From assembly GCF_026342405.1 (NCBI RefSeq), contig NZ_JAPEMU010000001.1, forward strand, positions 3,286,001-3,350,000: a stretch of DNA of 64,000 bases. The letters run 5' to 3'. Under the pieces are notes generated by a model, which worked only from the letters and a program-made list of their open reading frames with translations, had not been told where the DNA came from and ran no database searches. Source of the DNA: Kitasatospora sp. NBC_00240. GTDB lineage: Bacteria; Actinomycetota; Actinomycetes; Streptomycetales; Streptomycetaceae. This document shows positions 16,761 to 25,745 of this stretch, one piece after another (positions within the stretch are counted from its first letter, which is position 1; each line of letters opens with the position of its first letter). The position numbers were made by a program, and so were the translations under genes.

Positions 16761-18956
16761 TCAGCCTTCCGGGCCGACGGCCTTCGCGTCGTTCGCCCCC
16801 TCGGCCTGCCTGACGTTCTTGGCCTCGGCCGTACCGTCCTGGCGGTTCAGCTCGGCCAACACCGCGGCGAGGGTGGCGGTGCCCGGTGCGGCGGCCAGCC
16901 GGTCCAGGGTGAGCGGCCGCCCGGCCGCGTCCGCCACCGGAAGCCGCCAGTTGGGGTACTGGTCCCAGGTGCCGGGCAGGTTCTGCGGGCGCGGGTCGCC
17001 GACGGTGTCGGGCAGCCAGACGCCCACCAGCTCGGCCGGCGTCTCCAGCAGGAACCGGTGCAGCGCCTGCGGGTCCAGCGGCTCGCCCTTCGCCAGCAGG
17101 CCCAGCCGGGTCAGTTCGGCCCGCCAGTCGGCCAGTTCGGCCGCCGCCTCGGCCTGCTCCTCGCCCAGCGCGCGGGCCAGCAGCCCCAGCCGGTGGCGCA
17201 GCTCCACATGCTCGCCGGAGAGCCGGGCCGCGGTGCTCGGCAGGTCGTGGGTGGTCAGGGTGGCCAGGCAGTCGGCGCGCCAGCGGGCGGGCGGCAGGAT
17301 CTCGCCCTTCGCCTGCCAGTCCCGCTCGAACCACAGCACGGAGGTGCCGAGGATCCCGCGCGCCGCCAACACCTCGCGCACGCCCGGCTCGACCGTCCCC
17401 AGGTCCTCACCGATCACCGCCGTCCCGGCCCGGTGCGCCTCCAGGGCCAGCACGCCCAGCATCGCCTCCGCGTCGTAGCGCACGTACGCGCCCTCGGTCG
17501 GACGGTGGCCCTCCGGCACCCACCAGAGCCGGAACAGCCCCATCACATGGTCGATCCGCAGCGCGCCCGCGTGCCGGGCGGCCGAGCGCAGCAGCTCCGC
17601 GTACGGGGCGTAGCCGGCGGCGGCCAGCGCGTCCGGGCGCCAGGGCGGCAGGCCCCAGTCCTGACCGTGGGCGTTGAAGGCGTCCGGCGGGGCGCCGGTG
17701 GAGATGCCGGTGGCCAGCACGTCCTGCAGCGCCCAGGCGTCCGCGCCGTTCGGGTGCACGCCGACGGCCAGGTCATGGATCAGTCCGACCGTCATACCGG
17801 CCCGCTCGGCGGCCTGCTGGGCCTGCCCGAGCTGCTCGTCCACCTGCCAGGCCAGCCAGCGGTGGAACTCCACCCGGGCGGCCAGCTCGCCGCTCGCCAG
17901 CGTGACGTGCGGGCTGTCGGGGCGGCGCAGGCCCTTCGGCCAGGCGTGCCAGTCACTGCCGTGCGCCTCGGCGAGCGCCGACCAGACGGCGTACTTCTCC
18001 AGCCACGCGCCCTCCCGCAGGACGTACGCCCGGTACGCGGCCTCGCGCCCCACCCCGCGCGGAGCCTGGTGCAGCAGCTCCAGCGCCTCGCACTTGAGCG
18101 TCCAGACCGCGTCCCGGTCGATCAGCCCGTCGTGCTCCAACACCTCCGCCCGCAGCAGACCGGCCCGGCGCGCCAGGTCCTCCACCCGGCCGCGCTGCCC
18201 CGGCCGCAGGTAGGCGTACTCGGGGACGGCCTCCACCCGCAGATGCACCGGATCGGCGAACCGCCGCGAGGACGGCCGGTACGGCGACGGGTCGGAGGGC
18301 ACCCCCGGCAGCGCCGCGTGCAGCGGGTTGATCTGCACGAACCCGGCGCCCAGCCCGGCGCCCGCCCACTGCGTCAGCTCGGCGAGATCCCCCAGGTCGC
18401 CCATCCCCCAGGATCGGTCCGACAGCACCGAGTACAGCTGCGCCAGGAAGCCCCAACTGCGGCCCCGCAGCCCGTCCAGCCGCTCCGGCGCGACGATCAG
18501 CGCCGCCTCGGCCCGCCGCTCGCCCACCACGGCCAGCAGGCGGTGCCGGCCGAGCGGCAGGTGCGCCGGCAGCCAGTGCGAGCGCGCGGCAGGCAGCGTC
18601 CACTCGCCGCCGTCCTCCAGCTCGATGCTCACCCGGGCGTCGGCCGGCACGTCCAGCGCCGTCCGCCGCCCGGCCCGCACCACCACGCTCGGCGGCAGCA
18701 ACCGGGCCTTGACCTGCGCCAGATGACGCTCCATCGACTCCCGGACACCCTCCGGCGTCCCCGCCTCCACCCCCAGCGCGGCGAGCACCGCCACCAGCGT
18801 CCGCGCCCCCACCGGCACCGGCCCGCTGCCCGGGTCGTACGTACTGTCCACGCCGTGCGCGTGCGCCAGCGCCACCAACTCCGGCGGAGGCGGCGGGGCA
18901 TCCTGCGCCGGCACCTGCCGGCTGCCTGTTTCGTCACGGTCGAGGTATGCGGCCAC
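16761..18956 (-). CDS. malQ: 4-alpha-glucanotransferase (amylomaltase, GH77)
   Basis: 731 residues, the long actinobacterial type with an extra N-terminal domain (about 180 residues) ahead of the GH77 barrel. It disproportionates maltodextrins in the cytosol. Catalytic-region motifs seen: SPYRPSSRRFADP, the RIDHVMGLFRLWW segment bearing the nucleophile Asp, IGEDLGTV with the acid/base Glu, and TTHDLPS with the third Asp. The N-terminus contains a proline run (PPPPPE). ATG 18956. Neighbours give no operon context other than the small membrane gene 43 bp downstream. Confidence 0.94.
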   Translation of the reverse strand: MAAYLDRDETGSRQVPAQDAPPPPPELVALAHAHGVDSTYDPGSGPVPVGARTLVAVLAALGVEAGTPEGVRESMERHLAQVKARLLPPSVVVRAGRRTALDVPADARVSIELEDGGEWTLPAARSHWLPAHLPLGRHRLLAVVGERRAEAALIVAPERLDGLRGRSWGFLAQLYSVLSDRSWGMGDLGDLAELTQWAGAGLGAGFVQINPLHAALPGVPSDPSPYRPSSRRFADPVHLRVEAVPEYAYLRPGQRGRVEDLARRAGLLRAEVLEHDGLIDRDAVWTLKCEALELLHQAPRGVGREAAYRAYVLREGAWLEKYAVWSALAEAHGSDWHAWPKGLRRPDSPHVTLASGELAARVEFHRWLAWQVDEQLGQAQQAAERAGMTVGLIHDLAVGVHPNGADAWALQDVLATGISTGAPPDAFNAHGQDWGLPPWRPDALAAAGYAPYAELLRSAARHAGALRIDHVMGLFRLWWVPEGHRPTEGAYVRYDAEAMLGVLALEAHRAGTAVIGEDLGTVEPGVREVLAARGILGTSVLWFERDWQAKGEILPPARWRADCLATLTTHDLPSTAARLSGEHVELRHRLGLLARALGEEQAEAAAELADWRAELTRLGLLAKGEPLDPQALHRFLLETPAELVGVWLPDTVGDPRPQNLPGTWDQYPNWRLPVADAAGRPLTLDRLAAAPGTATLAAVLAELNRQDGTAEAKNVRQAEGANDAKAVGPEG

Positions 18957-19283
18957 TCGCGGCTCCTGCGGGTCTCGGCGACGCCCGTACGGGACAGCAC
19001 AAGTCCTACCCGCGCGGGGGTCGGCCGACCCGGCACGACACGACGGGGTGCGGGCGGGTGCGGCGGGACGGGTGACGGGGGCGGCGCACTCGCCCCACGG
19101 GTCAGGCAGTACCTGACTGGGCGCTTCGTGCTCTGCCGGCAGGCGACACCCTTGGGCGGGAGGCCGAGGCGGCGGCCCTCGGTCGTGACCTCGTCGCCCC
19201 GGCCGCCGCAGTCGTGCTGCCGGGTGGCGGACATGGCGTCGGGCCGCCCGCCTCGACCTGGAGCGGCCCGGTGCATCACATGA
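18957..19283. other. Intergenic region upstream of malQ
   Basis: 327 bp between malQ and the stop of the next minus-strand gene. The open frames through it have Pro/Arg-rich shadow composition and no ribosome sites, so I see no gene. The malQ promoter should lie near 18960-19060 but no clear -35/-10 pair is recognisable. Confidence 0.5.
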
Positions 19284-19637
19284 TCAACTCGTTGGTTCGT
19301 CGTGAAGCCGCAGGCCACCGCAGACCACGAATCCGCTGTGGGTCCCGTCCGAGACCCGGTAGGTCCGGTAGTTGTGACGGAGATGCTCGGGGACCTCGAC
19401 GAAACCCGCCGCCTCGTCGGGACCCTCGGCCTCGGACACCACCAGTGGGCGGTAGTCGTGCCTGATCTTCATGGCCAGGACGTTCATGAAGACCATGTCG
19501 AGCACCTTCGGCGTCGCATCGCGGGCCTCGCTGCGCAGGACGAGTGTCCGATGGGACACCCGGTATCGCCACGGTCGGAAATGCCGATCGATGTGGAGCA
19601 GAAGTGTCACCGGTCGGTATTCGTCGGTTGATTCCAT
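19284..19637 (-). CDS. Hypothetical protein, 117 residues
   Basis: A soluble 117-residue protein that I do not recognise. It starts with STDEYRPVTLLLHIDRHFRPW and has an alternating hydrophobic pattern suggestive of beta strands (YRVSHRTLVLRSEARD, YRTYRVSDGTHSGFVVCGGL). ATG 19637 has GAGG five bases upstream; the frame stays open for another 480 bp upstream, but that part has poor composition. Base composition is slightly less GC-biased than neighbours and it borders a 0.9-kb region without genes, so this may be a recently acquired or relict locus. No signal peptide or membrane segment. Confidence 0.6.
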   Translation of the reverse strand: MESTDEYRPVTLLLHIDRHFRPWRYRVSHRTLVLRSEARDATPKVLDMVFMNVLAMKIRHDYRPLVVSEAEGPDEAAGFVEVPEHLRHNYRTYRVSDGTHSGFVVCGGLRLHDEPTS

Positions 19638-20553
19638 CACTGCCTCACCATGTGGGGGGTCTACTCTCTCGCCGTTCAGCCACCAGGTGACTCGGCGCCG
19701 GACCGACTTCGGCGTGGCCCTGATCATGGCCCGCTCCCAGCCGGTGAACTCACCGTCAGGAGAGGCTAGGCCCTCGCTCGCCCTGGCCCACCCGGCGGTT
19801 GTCGCCAACGGGAAGCCCCTCCGTGCCAATGGTCCGACGCACGGCGCCCGGGGAAGGGGGCTCGCCGCCGGACCGCACCCGGCGACCCGCCCCTTTCGAC
19901 GAACAGGCACACCGTCACCCCTGCCGGCAGCGATGGTCGGGCGGACCGCATGGTCAGCTCCGTCCGCGCGGGGGCTGACCATGGCGGGCGGCCCAGGAAC
20001 CGTCGACGGCATCAGCGGCCCGTCAACCGTCGGCCGCAGCGCTCCAGGTCGCTGTGAGCCCGATTCGCGCCGCGCAGGACGTCCCGCCGCGTCCGAGTTC
20101 GCCTCGGTCACCTGTACGGCCACGGCCCGGCGTGCGCGAAGCAGCCGGCGATGCCGTCACACCTCGGAGACCGCCTCGTCGAACGCGCCCGACAACACGT
20201 GACGGTGACGCCGCTCCTGGGTCTTCCGTCGCCCTTGGACATCGTCAACAGGACTGGGTCGACCGACGTCGGTGAGCCTCGGCGCGGCTGTACTCGAAGC
20301 CCTGCGCCGACACCGACGTGGCCTGCCCCGACCGGACGGATCCGTTCGCTCGGGCGCACCGCCCACGAACGGATTAACCAGCACAAAGCGGATATACACG
20401 CCGCCGACGTTGACACCGCCTGTCTCAGCTGGTGGGCTTTGGCCGCGACAGGGATCGCGGGCGGCGGGGCGCGCCGCCCCGGTCGGTCGCGGAATGTCGA
20501 TCACTCCGTGCGTCCGGCCCGTTGACCTGGGTACTCATCGCGAGGAGGCTCCT
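19638..20553. other. 0.9-kb region without a convincing gene
   Basis: No frame on either strand shows both a ribosome site and the normal third-position GC bias. Minus-strand translation just upstream of the 117-residue gene contains short protein-like pieces (AMIRATPKSVRRRVTWWLNGERV), which may be a decayed 5' extension. The part at 20340-20410 is locally AT-richer (ACGGATTAACCAGCACAAAGCGGATATACACG) with a TTGACA at 20410, perhaps the promoter zone of the following glycosidase gene. It looks like degraded or non-coding DNA. Confidence 0.5.
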
Positions 20554-23500
20554 GTGCAGTCACGTGTGTCCGTCGTCGCCGGTCGCAGGCTGAGGCAGCA
20601 GCTGGAGCAGAGCGCCGCCCTGCGGGACGTGTTGCAGCACCCGGCCGCGCTGGCGGCCCGGCGGGCGACCGCGCGGACGGCGCGGCAGTTGGCGCCGCGG
20701 GCGGCGGACCGGCTGATAGCGGACATCAAGGGGACGGAGCCGTTGCTGGCGTCCGTCCGGGCCGAGCGGGCGGCGATCGTGGGCGGGGTGCGGATCCCCT
20801 CGCCGCGGCGGCGGACGCTGCAGGTCGCGGCGACGCTGTCGGCGGCCGCGGTGGTCGGCGGGCTGCTGGTGAGCGCCCCGTCCTCGTACGCGGCGCCGAC
20901 GGCGTACGCGGCGGCGGCCGACGTGGTCGGCGGGGAGGCGCAGACGCCGCTGGGGAGCCTGGCGAATCCGCAGGTGTTCCCTCGTCCGCAGCAGCAGGCG
21001 GTGGCGGGGCTGCCGGTGACGGTGCCGGCCGAGGTGACGCTGGTGCTGGCGCCGAAGGCGGACAACGCCGCGGTGGACGCGGTGCGTGAGGTGCTGTCGA
21101 TCGCCGGGGCGAGCACCCTGACGCCGCAGCCGGATTCGCCGCAGCCGGCGGCCGGTTCGCTGGTGGTGTACGTGGGCGGTCCGGCGGAGGGCGCCGATCC
21201 GGTGGTGGACCGGGTGCTGCGCGAGCTGTCAGCAGCCGCGGGCAACAAGGACAGTGCCGTGCCGTCGCCGGCCGGACTGCCGGCCGGCGGTTACGTGCTG
21301 TCGGCGGGTCAGCTGGCCGCGCAGGGCGGCGGGACGTACGGCGCGGTGGTGCTGGCAGGCGTGGACGCCACCGGCACGTACTACGCGGCGCAGAGCCTGC
21401 GGCAGCTGCTGGCGGCCGTCCCCGCGGGTCAGGGGCAGGCTCCGGCGCCGGGCGGCCAGGCCGTCCCGCAGCCGGCCGCGACGAACGCCGGCACCCTGGG
21501 CCTGCCCGGGATCTCGCTGCGCGACTGGCCGGGCGGCGCGCCGGTGCGCGGCACCGCCGAGGCCTTCTACGGCCGGCCGTGGACCCAGCAGGAGCGGCTG
21601 GACCAGCTGGACTTCCTCGGCCGCTCCAAGCAGAACTTCTACCTCTACGCCCCCGGCGACGACCCGTACCGCCTGGCCCGCTGGCGGGACGCCTACCCGG
21701 CCGCGCAGGCCGGGGAGCTGGCGGCGCTGGCCTCCGAGGCTCGCCGCAACCACATCACACTGGGCTACGCGATCGACCCCGGGCAGTCGTTCTGCTACAG
21801 CTCCGGCAAGGACGTGGACGCGCTGGTGGCCAAGCTGGACGGGCTGCGCCGGATCGGTTTCGGCTCCTTCCAGCTGCAGTTCCTGGACGTCAGCTACGAC
21901 GAGTGGCACTGCGGCGGGGACAAGCGCGCGTACGGCTCCGGGCCGGCCGCGGCCGCCAAGGCGCAGGCCGAGCTGGTCGGCAAGGTGCAGCAGCGGCTGA
22001 TCGCGAAGTACCCGGGTCTGGCGCCGCTGTCCGTGGTGCCGACCGAGTACCACCAGCAGGGCTCCACGCCGTACCGCAAGGCCTTGGCGGCGGCGCTGCC
22101 CGAGGGGGTGCAGATCGCCTGGAGCGGGGTCGGGGTGATCCCCGAGAAGATCACCGGCGCTCAGGCCTCCGACACCGGCGCGCTGTACGGACACCCGCTG
22201 GTCACCCTGGACAACTACCCGGTCAACGACTCCAGCCCGGACCGCCTCTACCTGGGCGCCTACACCGGCCGGGACCCGGAGGTCGCGGCCCGCTCGGCCG
22301 CGCTGCTGACCGGCGCGATGCAGCAGCCGGTGGCCTCCCGGATCGCGCTCGCCACGGCGGGCGACTTCGCCTGGAACCCGGCCGGCTACCAGCCGGACGA
22401 GTCCTGGAAGGCCGCCGTGCGCTCGCTGGCCGGCCCCGCCGCGGGCCCGTCCGCCGGGCCGGCCTCGGTGCTGGGCGCGGTCACCGCGCTGGCCGGCAAC
22501 AGCTCGTCCTCCCCGCTGGCCAAGCAGGAGTCCGGTTACCTGGCGCCGCTGCTGGAGCGGTTCTGGTCCGCCCTGGAGCCCGCCTCCGGCAACGCCCCCG
22601 ACCAGGCGAAGCTGCTGGACGCGGCGGCCCCGCTGCGGGAGGCCTTCGGGGCGATGGCGGCGGCCCCGCAGACCCTGGCGGGCGACCGGGCGACGGCCGC
22701 GCTGGCCGCCGAGGCCGGCCCGTGGCTGGCCCCGCTGCGGGCGTACGGGCTGGCCGGGCAGTCGGCGATCGACATGCTGCTGGCGCAGCGCGGCGGTGAC
22801 GGCACGGCGGCCTGGAAGGCCCGGGTGGAGCTCGGCCGGCTGCGCGACCAGGCCGGCCAGAGCCCGGCGACCGTCGGCGCGGGCGTGCTGGGCCCCTTCC
22901 TGGAGCATGCGGTGCGGGTGGCGGACACCTGGGCCGGGGTGGCGGGCGGCAGCGTGACGCCGACCAGCACCCTGGGCGCGGCGAACGAGCACCCGCCGGC
23001 GCTGATGGCGGACGGGGAGGCCGGCACCTTCTACTGGAGTTCCGCGCCGCCGCAGCCCGGCGACTCGGTGGGGATATCGCTCGGCGACGGGCGCCCGGTC
23101 GGCAGTGTGACCGTGCTGATGGGCTCCTGGGGCAACGGCCCGGACGCCGCGACCGCGGTGGACGACTACATCCGCGACGGGGTGCTGGAGTACTCCACCG
23201 GCGAGGGCGGCTGGAAGCAGCTGGCCCAGGTCAGCCGGCAGAAGAGCGTCACGGCGCCGGTGCCGGCCGGCGAGGTGGTGCGGGCGGTACGGCTGCGGGC
23301 CACCGCGGCGCAGAAGACGGCCGTCGCGATCCGCGAGTTCAGTGTCACGGCGCCGGGCGAGGTTCCGACGAGCGTGTCGGGCGGCCCGGCGGCGACGCCC
23401 GGTTTCTCGGCCGCGGCCGTGCTGGACAACAACCCGGACACCGCCTACCGGGCGGCCACCGCGCCGACCGCCGCCGACGAGCCGCTGACCGTCGAGCTGG

Positions 23501-24537
23501 GCGCCGACCGTCCGCTGGACCGGCTGACCGTGCTGACCGACCCGAGCGTGCGGGCCACCGCGACCGTGCAGGTGCGCCGTGCGGACGGCAGCTGGGCGGA
23601 GATCGGCACCGTCCGGCCCGGCTACAACGAGCTGCCGGCCGGCGGCCTGCCCGCGGGCGCGGTCCGGCTGACCTGGCAGCCCGGCGGGGAGCCGCCGGTC
23701 GTCAACCAGGTGATCCCCTGGTACGCCGACACGCCGGCCGCGCGGCTGAGCCTGTCGGACACCGCGGTGGACGTGGTGACCGGCGCGGCCTCGCCCGCGC
23801 AGACGAGGGCGTTCGTCGAGGCCGGCCGGCCGGAGGGGGTGTCCGGTGAGCTGCGCACGGAGGTGCCGCCGATCGCCAAGGGGCTGACGGTCACTCCGGT
23901 GGCCGCCGTGACGGTGCCGCGCGGCGGCCGGGTCGGGACCCCGCTGCTGATCACGGCGACCCCGGAGACGCCTTCGGGGACGTACCAGGTGCCGGTGGTG
24001 TTCACGGCGGGCACGGCCGGCGTGCGGCAGGTGCTGCAGGTGCACGTGGTGCCGCCGACCGGTGGCGCCGACCTGGCGCCGACCGCGACCGCGACGTCCT
24101 CGGGCGACGAGACGCCGGCCTTCCCGGCCTCGGCGGTGGCCGACGGTGACCCGAAGAGCCGCTGGTCCTCGCCCGCCTCGGACAGCGCCTGGGTGCAGCT
24201 CAAGCTGCCGCAGGCGGTCCACCTGGGCGCGGTGGTGCTGCACTGGCAGGCCGCGTACGCCGCCTCGTACAAGGTGCAGACCTCGGCGGACGGGGTGACC
24301 TGGACGACGGTGGCCTCGGTGGACGACGGCGGGGGCGGCACCGAGACGGTCCGCTTCGACGCGCCGGGCGCGGTGTACCTGCGGGTGCAGGGCGTGTCGC
24401 GGGCCACCAAGTACGGGTACTCGCTCTGGGGCATCGAGACGTACGCGGTCACGCCGGCCGCGCCGCCGGTGGTGCCTCCCGCGCAGCCGAGCGCTCCGGC
24501 CACGCCTCCCGCGGCTCCCCCGGCGCAGCCGCACTGA
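20554..24537 (+). CDS. Large exported GH84-like beta-N-acetylglucosaminidase with CBM32-type C-terminus
   Basis: 1327 residues. Domains in order: an unusual ~90-residue charged N-terminus; a hydrophobic signal or anchor (VAATLSAAAVVGGLLVSAPSSYA); a GH20b-like domain (about 140-290); a GH84-type barrel starting RGTAEAFYGRPWTQQERLDQL, with NFYLYAPGDDPY and YAIDPG; a helical region; a discoidin-like domain; an NPCBM-associated Ig-like domain (about 1085-1165); and a C-terminal F5/8 (CBM32) domain. GH84 enzymes hydrolyse beta-GlcNAc from glycans using a neighbouring Asp-Asp pair; here the equivalent site reads FLDVSYDEW (Asp445, with Leu444 where the first Asp is expected). GAGGAGG seven bases before GTG 20554 sets the start. 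Followed by strong hairpins; monocistronic. Confidence 0.85.
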   Translation: MQSRVSVVAGRRLRQQLEQSAALRDVLQHPAALAARRATARTARQLAPRAADRLIADIKGTEPLLASVRAERAAIVGGVRIPSPRRRTLQVAATLSAAAVVGGLLVSAPSSYAAPTAYAAAADVVGGEAQTPLGSLANPQVFPRPQQQAVAGLPVTVPAEVTLVLAPKADNAAVDAVREVLSIAGASTLTPQPDSPQPAAGSLVVYVGGPAEGADPVVDRVLRELSAAAGNKDSAVPSPAGLPAGGYVLSAGQLAAQGGGTYGAVVLAGVDATGTYYAAQSLRQLLAAVPAGQGQAPAPGGQAVPQPAATNAGTLGLPGISLRDWPGGAPVRGTAEAFYGRPWTQQERLDQLDFLGRSKQNFYLYAPGDDPYRLARWRDAYPAAQAGELAALASEARRNHITLGYAIDPGQSFCYSSGKDVDALVAKLDGLRRIGFGSFQLQFLDVSYDEWHCGGDKRAYGSGPAAAAKAQAELVGKVQQRLIAKYPGLAPLSVVPTEYHQQGSTPYRKALAAALPEGVQIAWSGVGVIPEKITGAQASDTGALYGHPLVTLDNYPVNDSSPDRLYLGAYTGRDPEVAARSAALLTGAMQQPVASRIALATAGDFAWNPAGYQPDESWKAAVRSLAGPAAGPSAGPASVLGAVTALAGNSSSSPLAKQESGYLAPLLERFWSALEPASGNAPDQAKLLDAAAPLREAFGAMAAAPQTLAGDRATAALAAEAGPWLAPLRAYGLAGQSAIDMLLAQRGGDGTAAWKARVELGRLRDQAGQSPATVGAGVLGPFLEHAVRVADTWAGVAGGSVTPTSTLGAANEHPPALMADGEAGTFYWSSAPPQPGDSVGISLGDGRPVGSVTVLMGSWGNGPDAATAVDDYIRDGVLEYSTGEGGWKQLAQVSRQKSVTAPVPAGEVVRAVRLRATAAQKTAVAIREFSVTAPGEVPTSVSGGPAATPGFSAAAVLDNNPDTAYRAATAPTAADEPLTVELGADRPLDRLTVLTDPSVRATATVQVRRADGSWAEIGTVRPGYNELPAGGLPAGAVRLTWQPGGEPPVVNQVIPWYADTPAARLSLSDTAVDVVTGAASPAQTRAFVEAGRPEGVSGELRTEVPPIAKGLTVTPVAAVTVPRGGRVGTPLLITATPETPSGTYQVPVVFTAGTAGVRQVLQVHVVPPTGGADLAPTATATSSGDETPAFPASAVADGDPKSRWSSPASDSAWVQLKLPQAVHLGAVVLHWQAAYAASYKVQTSADGVTWTTVASVDDGGGGTETVRFDAPGAVYLRVQGVSRATKYGYSLWGIETYAVTPAAPPVVPPAQPSAPATPPAAPPAQPH

Positions 24538-24543
24538 CGCGCG

Positions 24544-24605
24544 CCGTCCGTCCCCGGACGGACGGCGGGCCGCCGGCGCTCCCGCTCGGGGTGCGCCGGC
24601 GGCCC
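24544..24605 (+). terminator. Double terminator hairpin after the GH84-like gene
   Basis: Two consecutive inverted repeats: CCGTCCGTCC/GGACGGACGG at 24544-24565 and a 13-bp stem GGGCCGCCGGCGC at 24567-24579 with 24593-24605. It separates convergent genes and may act in both directions. Confidence 0.8.
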
Positions 24606-24652
24606 ATGAGGCGTACCGGGATATGACGGGGCAGGCCCTTTGTGGAGCGGGG

Positions 24653-25318
24653 TCAGGCGGAGAGCGGTTCGGGCTGCTCGCCGCGGCGGCCCGGCGCGGG
24701 GCGCGTGGGGGCGCCGTGCACCGGGAGGGGGTGGGCGGCGTGCGCCCGGCCGAGCGGTACCGGGTGGGCCCCGGCGAACTCGGTATGGTCGTGGTGCTCG
24801 TACTCCCGGAACTGGTCGTTCGCCCCGTACGGCTCCAGGTAGGGCCGCCAGCGCGGGTCCTTGATCCCGGTGCCGATGATGCGCCAGGCCAGGCCGCTGG
24901 GCGGGGCGGGCTGGCGCTTCATCCGCCAGCCGAGTTCGGTGAGGTGCCGGTCGGCTTTGGTGTGGTTGCAGCGGCGGCAGGCCGCCACGACGTTGTCCCA
25001 CCGGTGCTGGCCGCCCCGGCTGCGCGGGATGACGTGGTCGACGCTGGTCGCGGCGGCCCCGCAGTAGACGCAGCGCCCGTGGTCACGGGCGAACAGAGCG
25101 CGGCGGGTGAGCGGGACGGGCCCGCAGAAGGGGACCCGGACGAAGCGGGTCAGTCGGACGACGGACGGCGCCGGAAGGGCGCTGGTGGCGCTGTGCAGAG
25201 TGACTCCCGAGTCCTCCAGGCTGACCGCCTTGTGGTTGAGGACCAGGATGAGTGCGCGGCGCATCGATACGACGCCGAGTGGCTCGTAGGACGCGTTGAG
25301 GACCAGGACATGCGGCAC
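24653..25318 (-). CDS. HNH endonuclease family protein
   Basis: About 221 residues. The N-terminal region (VLVLNASYEPLGVVSMRRA) is typical of the widespread actinobacterial HNH protein. The nuclease core has CVYCG, then VDHVIPRSRGG with the catalytic His and CRRCNHTKADR supplying the second zinc Cys pair and the HNH Asn/His. A C-terminal tail is Pro/Arg/His-rich. AAGGAGG six bases before GTG 25318 fixes the start. These genes are core in streptomycetes, not tied to phage here; substrate unknown, DNA cleavage or repair is inferred from the family. Confidence 0.88.
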   Translation of the reverse strand: MPHVLVLNASYEPLGVVSMRRALILVLNHKAVSLEDSGVTLHSATSALPAPSVVRLTRFVRVPFCGPVPLTRRALFARDHGRCVYCGAAATSVDHVIPRSRGGQHRWDNVVAACRRCNHTKADRHLTELGWRMKRQPAPPSGLAWRIIGTGIKDPRWRPYLEPYGANDQFREYEHHDHTEFAGAHPVPLGRAHAAHPLPVHGAPTRPAPGRRGEQPEPLSA

Positions 25319-25745
25319 GGATGCCTCCTTGGACGCCTGCGGCGCGTGGCTCGCGCCGGGACGAGCGGTTCGACCACGCAGCGGGTGCGTGATCTCCCCC
25401 AGTGTCGCCTTACGTGTTCGCGCGGCGCCACCACTCCTGTGTAACGGACCTGACGTGAATTCCGGATGTGTCTTCCGTCATACCCGGTATGCCCAGGTCG
25501 CGGCCCGGTTGCACCCGACGCGCCGGGGCGTCCTCGGCGCGTCGTCACCCGCCCGCCCCTCGGCGGTCACCGTCCGCCGTCACCCGGCGTCGGCCGGGCC
25601 CCGGCCGGTCGGGGCGGCCCTGACTGCCTGTCCGGGACGGCACCGGGCGGCCGCTAGGCTGGTCCGGACGGCCTTCGGGCCCGGGAGCGGCGCCGCACCG
25701 GGGTCCCGGCGGCCCTCCACCGCTCCCTGCAGGAAGGCCCCGCAC
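25319..25745. other. Divergent intergenic region, HNH / mscS
   Basis: 427 bp with no supported gene. A locally lower-GC part at 25420-25500 probably carries the promoters of the two divergent genes. A GGAAGG ribosome site lies just before mscS. Confidence 0.5.

Noticed and set aside
20272..20553. In-frame upstream extension of the GH84-like gene
   Set aside because: Poor codon bias and the strong ribosome site at 20541-20547 supports the later start.
21229..24534. Very long open frame antisense to the GH84-like gene
   Set aside because: Arg/Gly/His-rich shadow composition, no ribosome site, no domain; a by-product of high GC.
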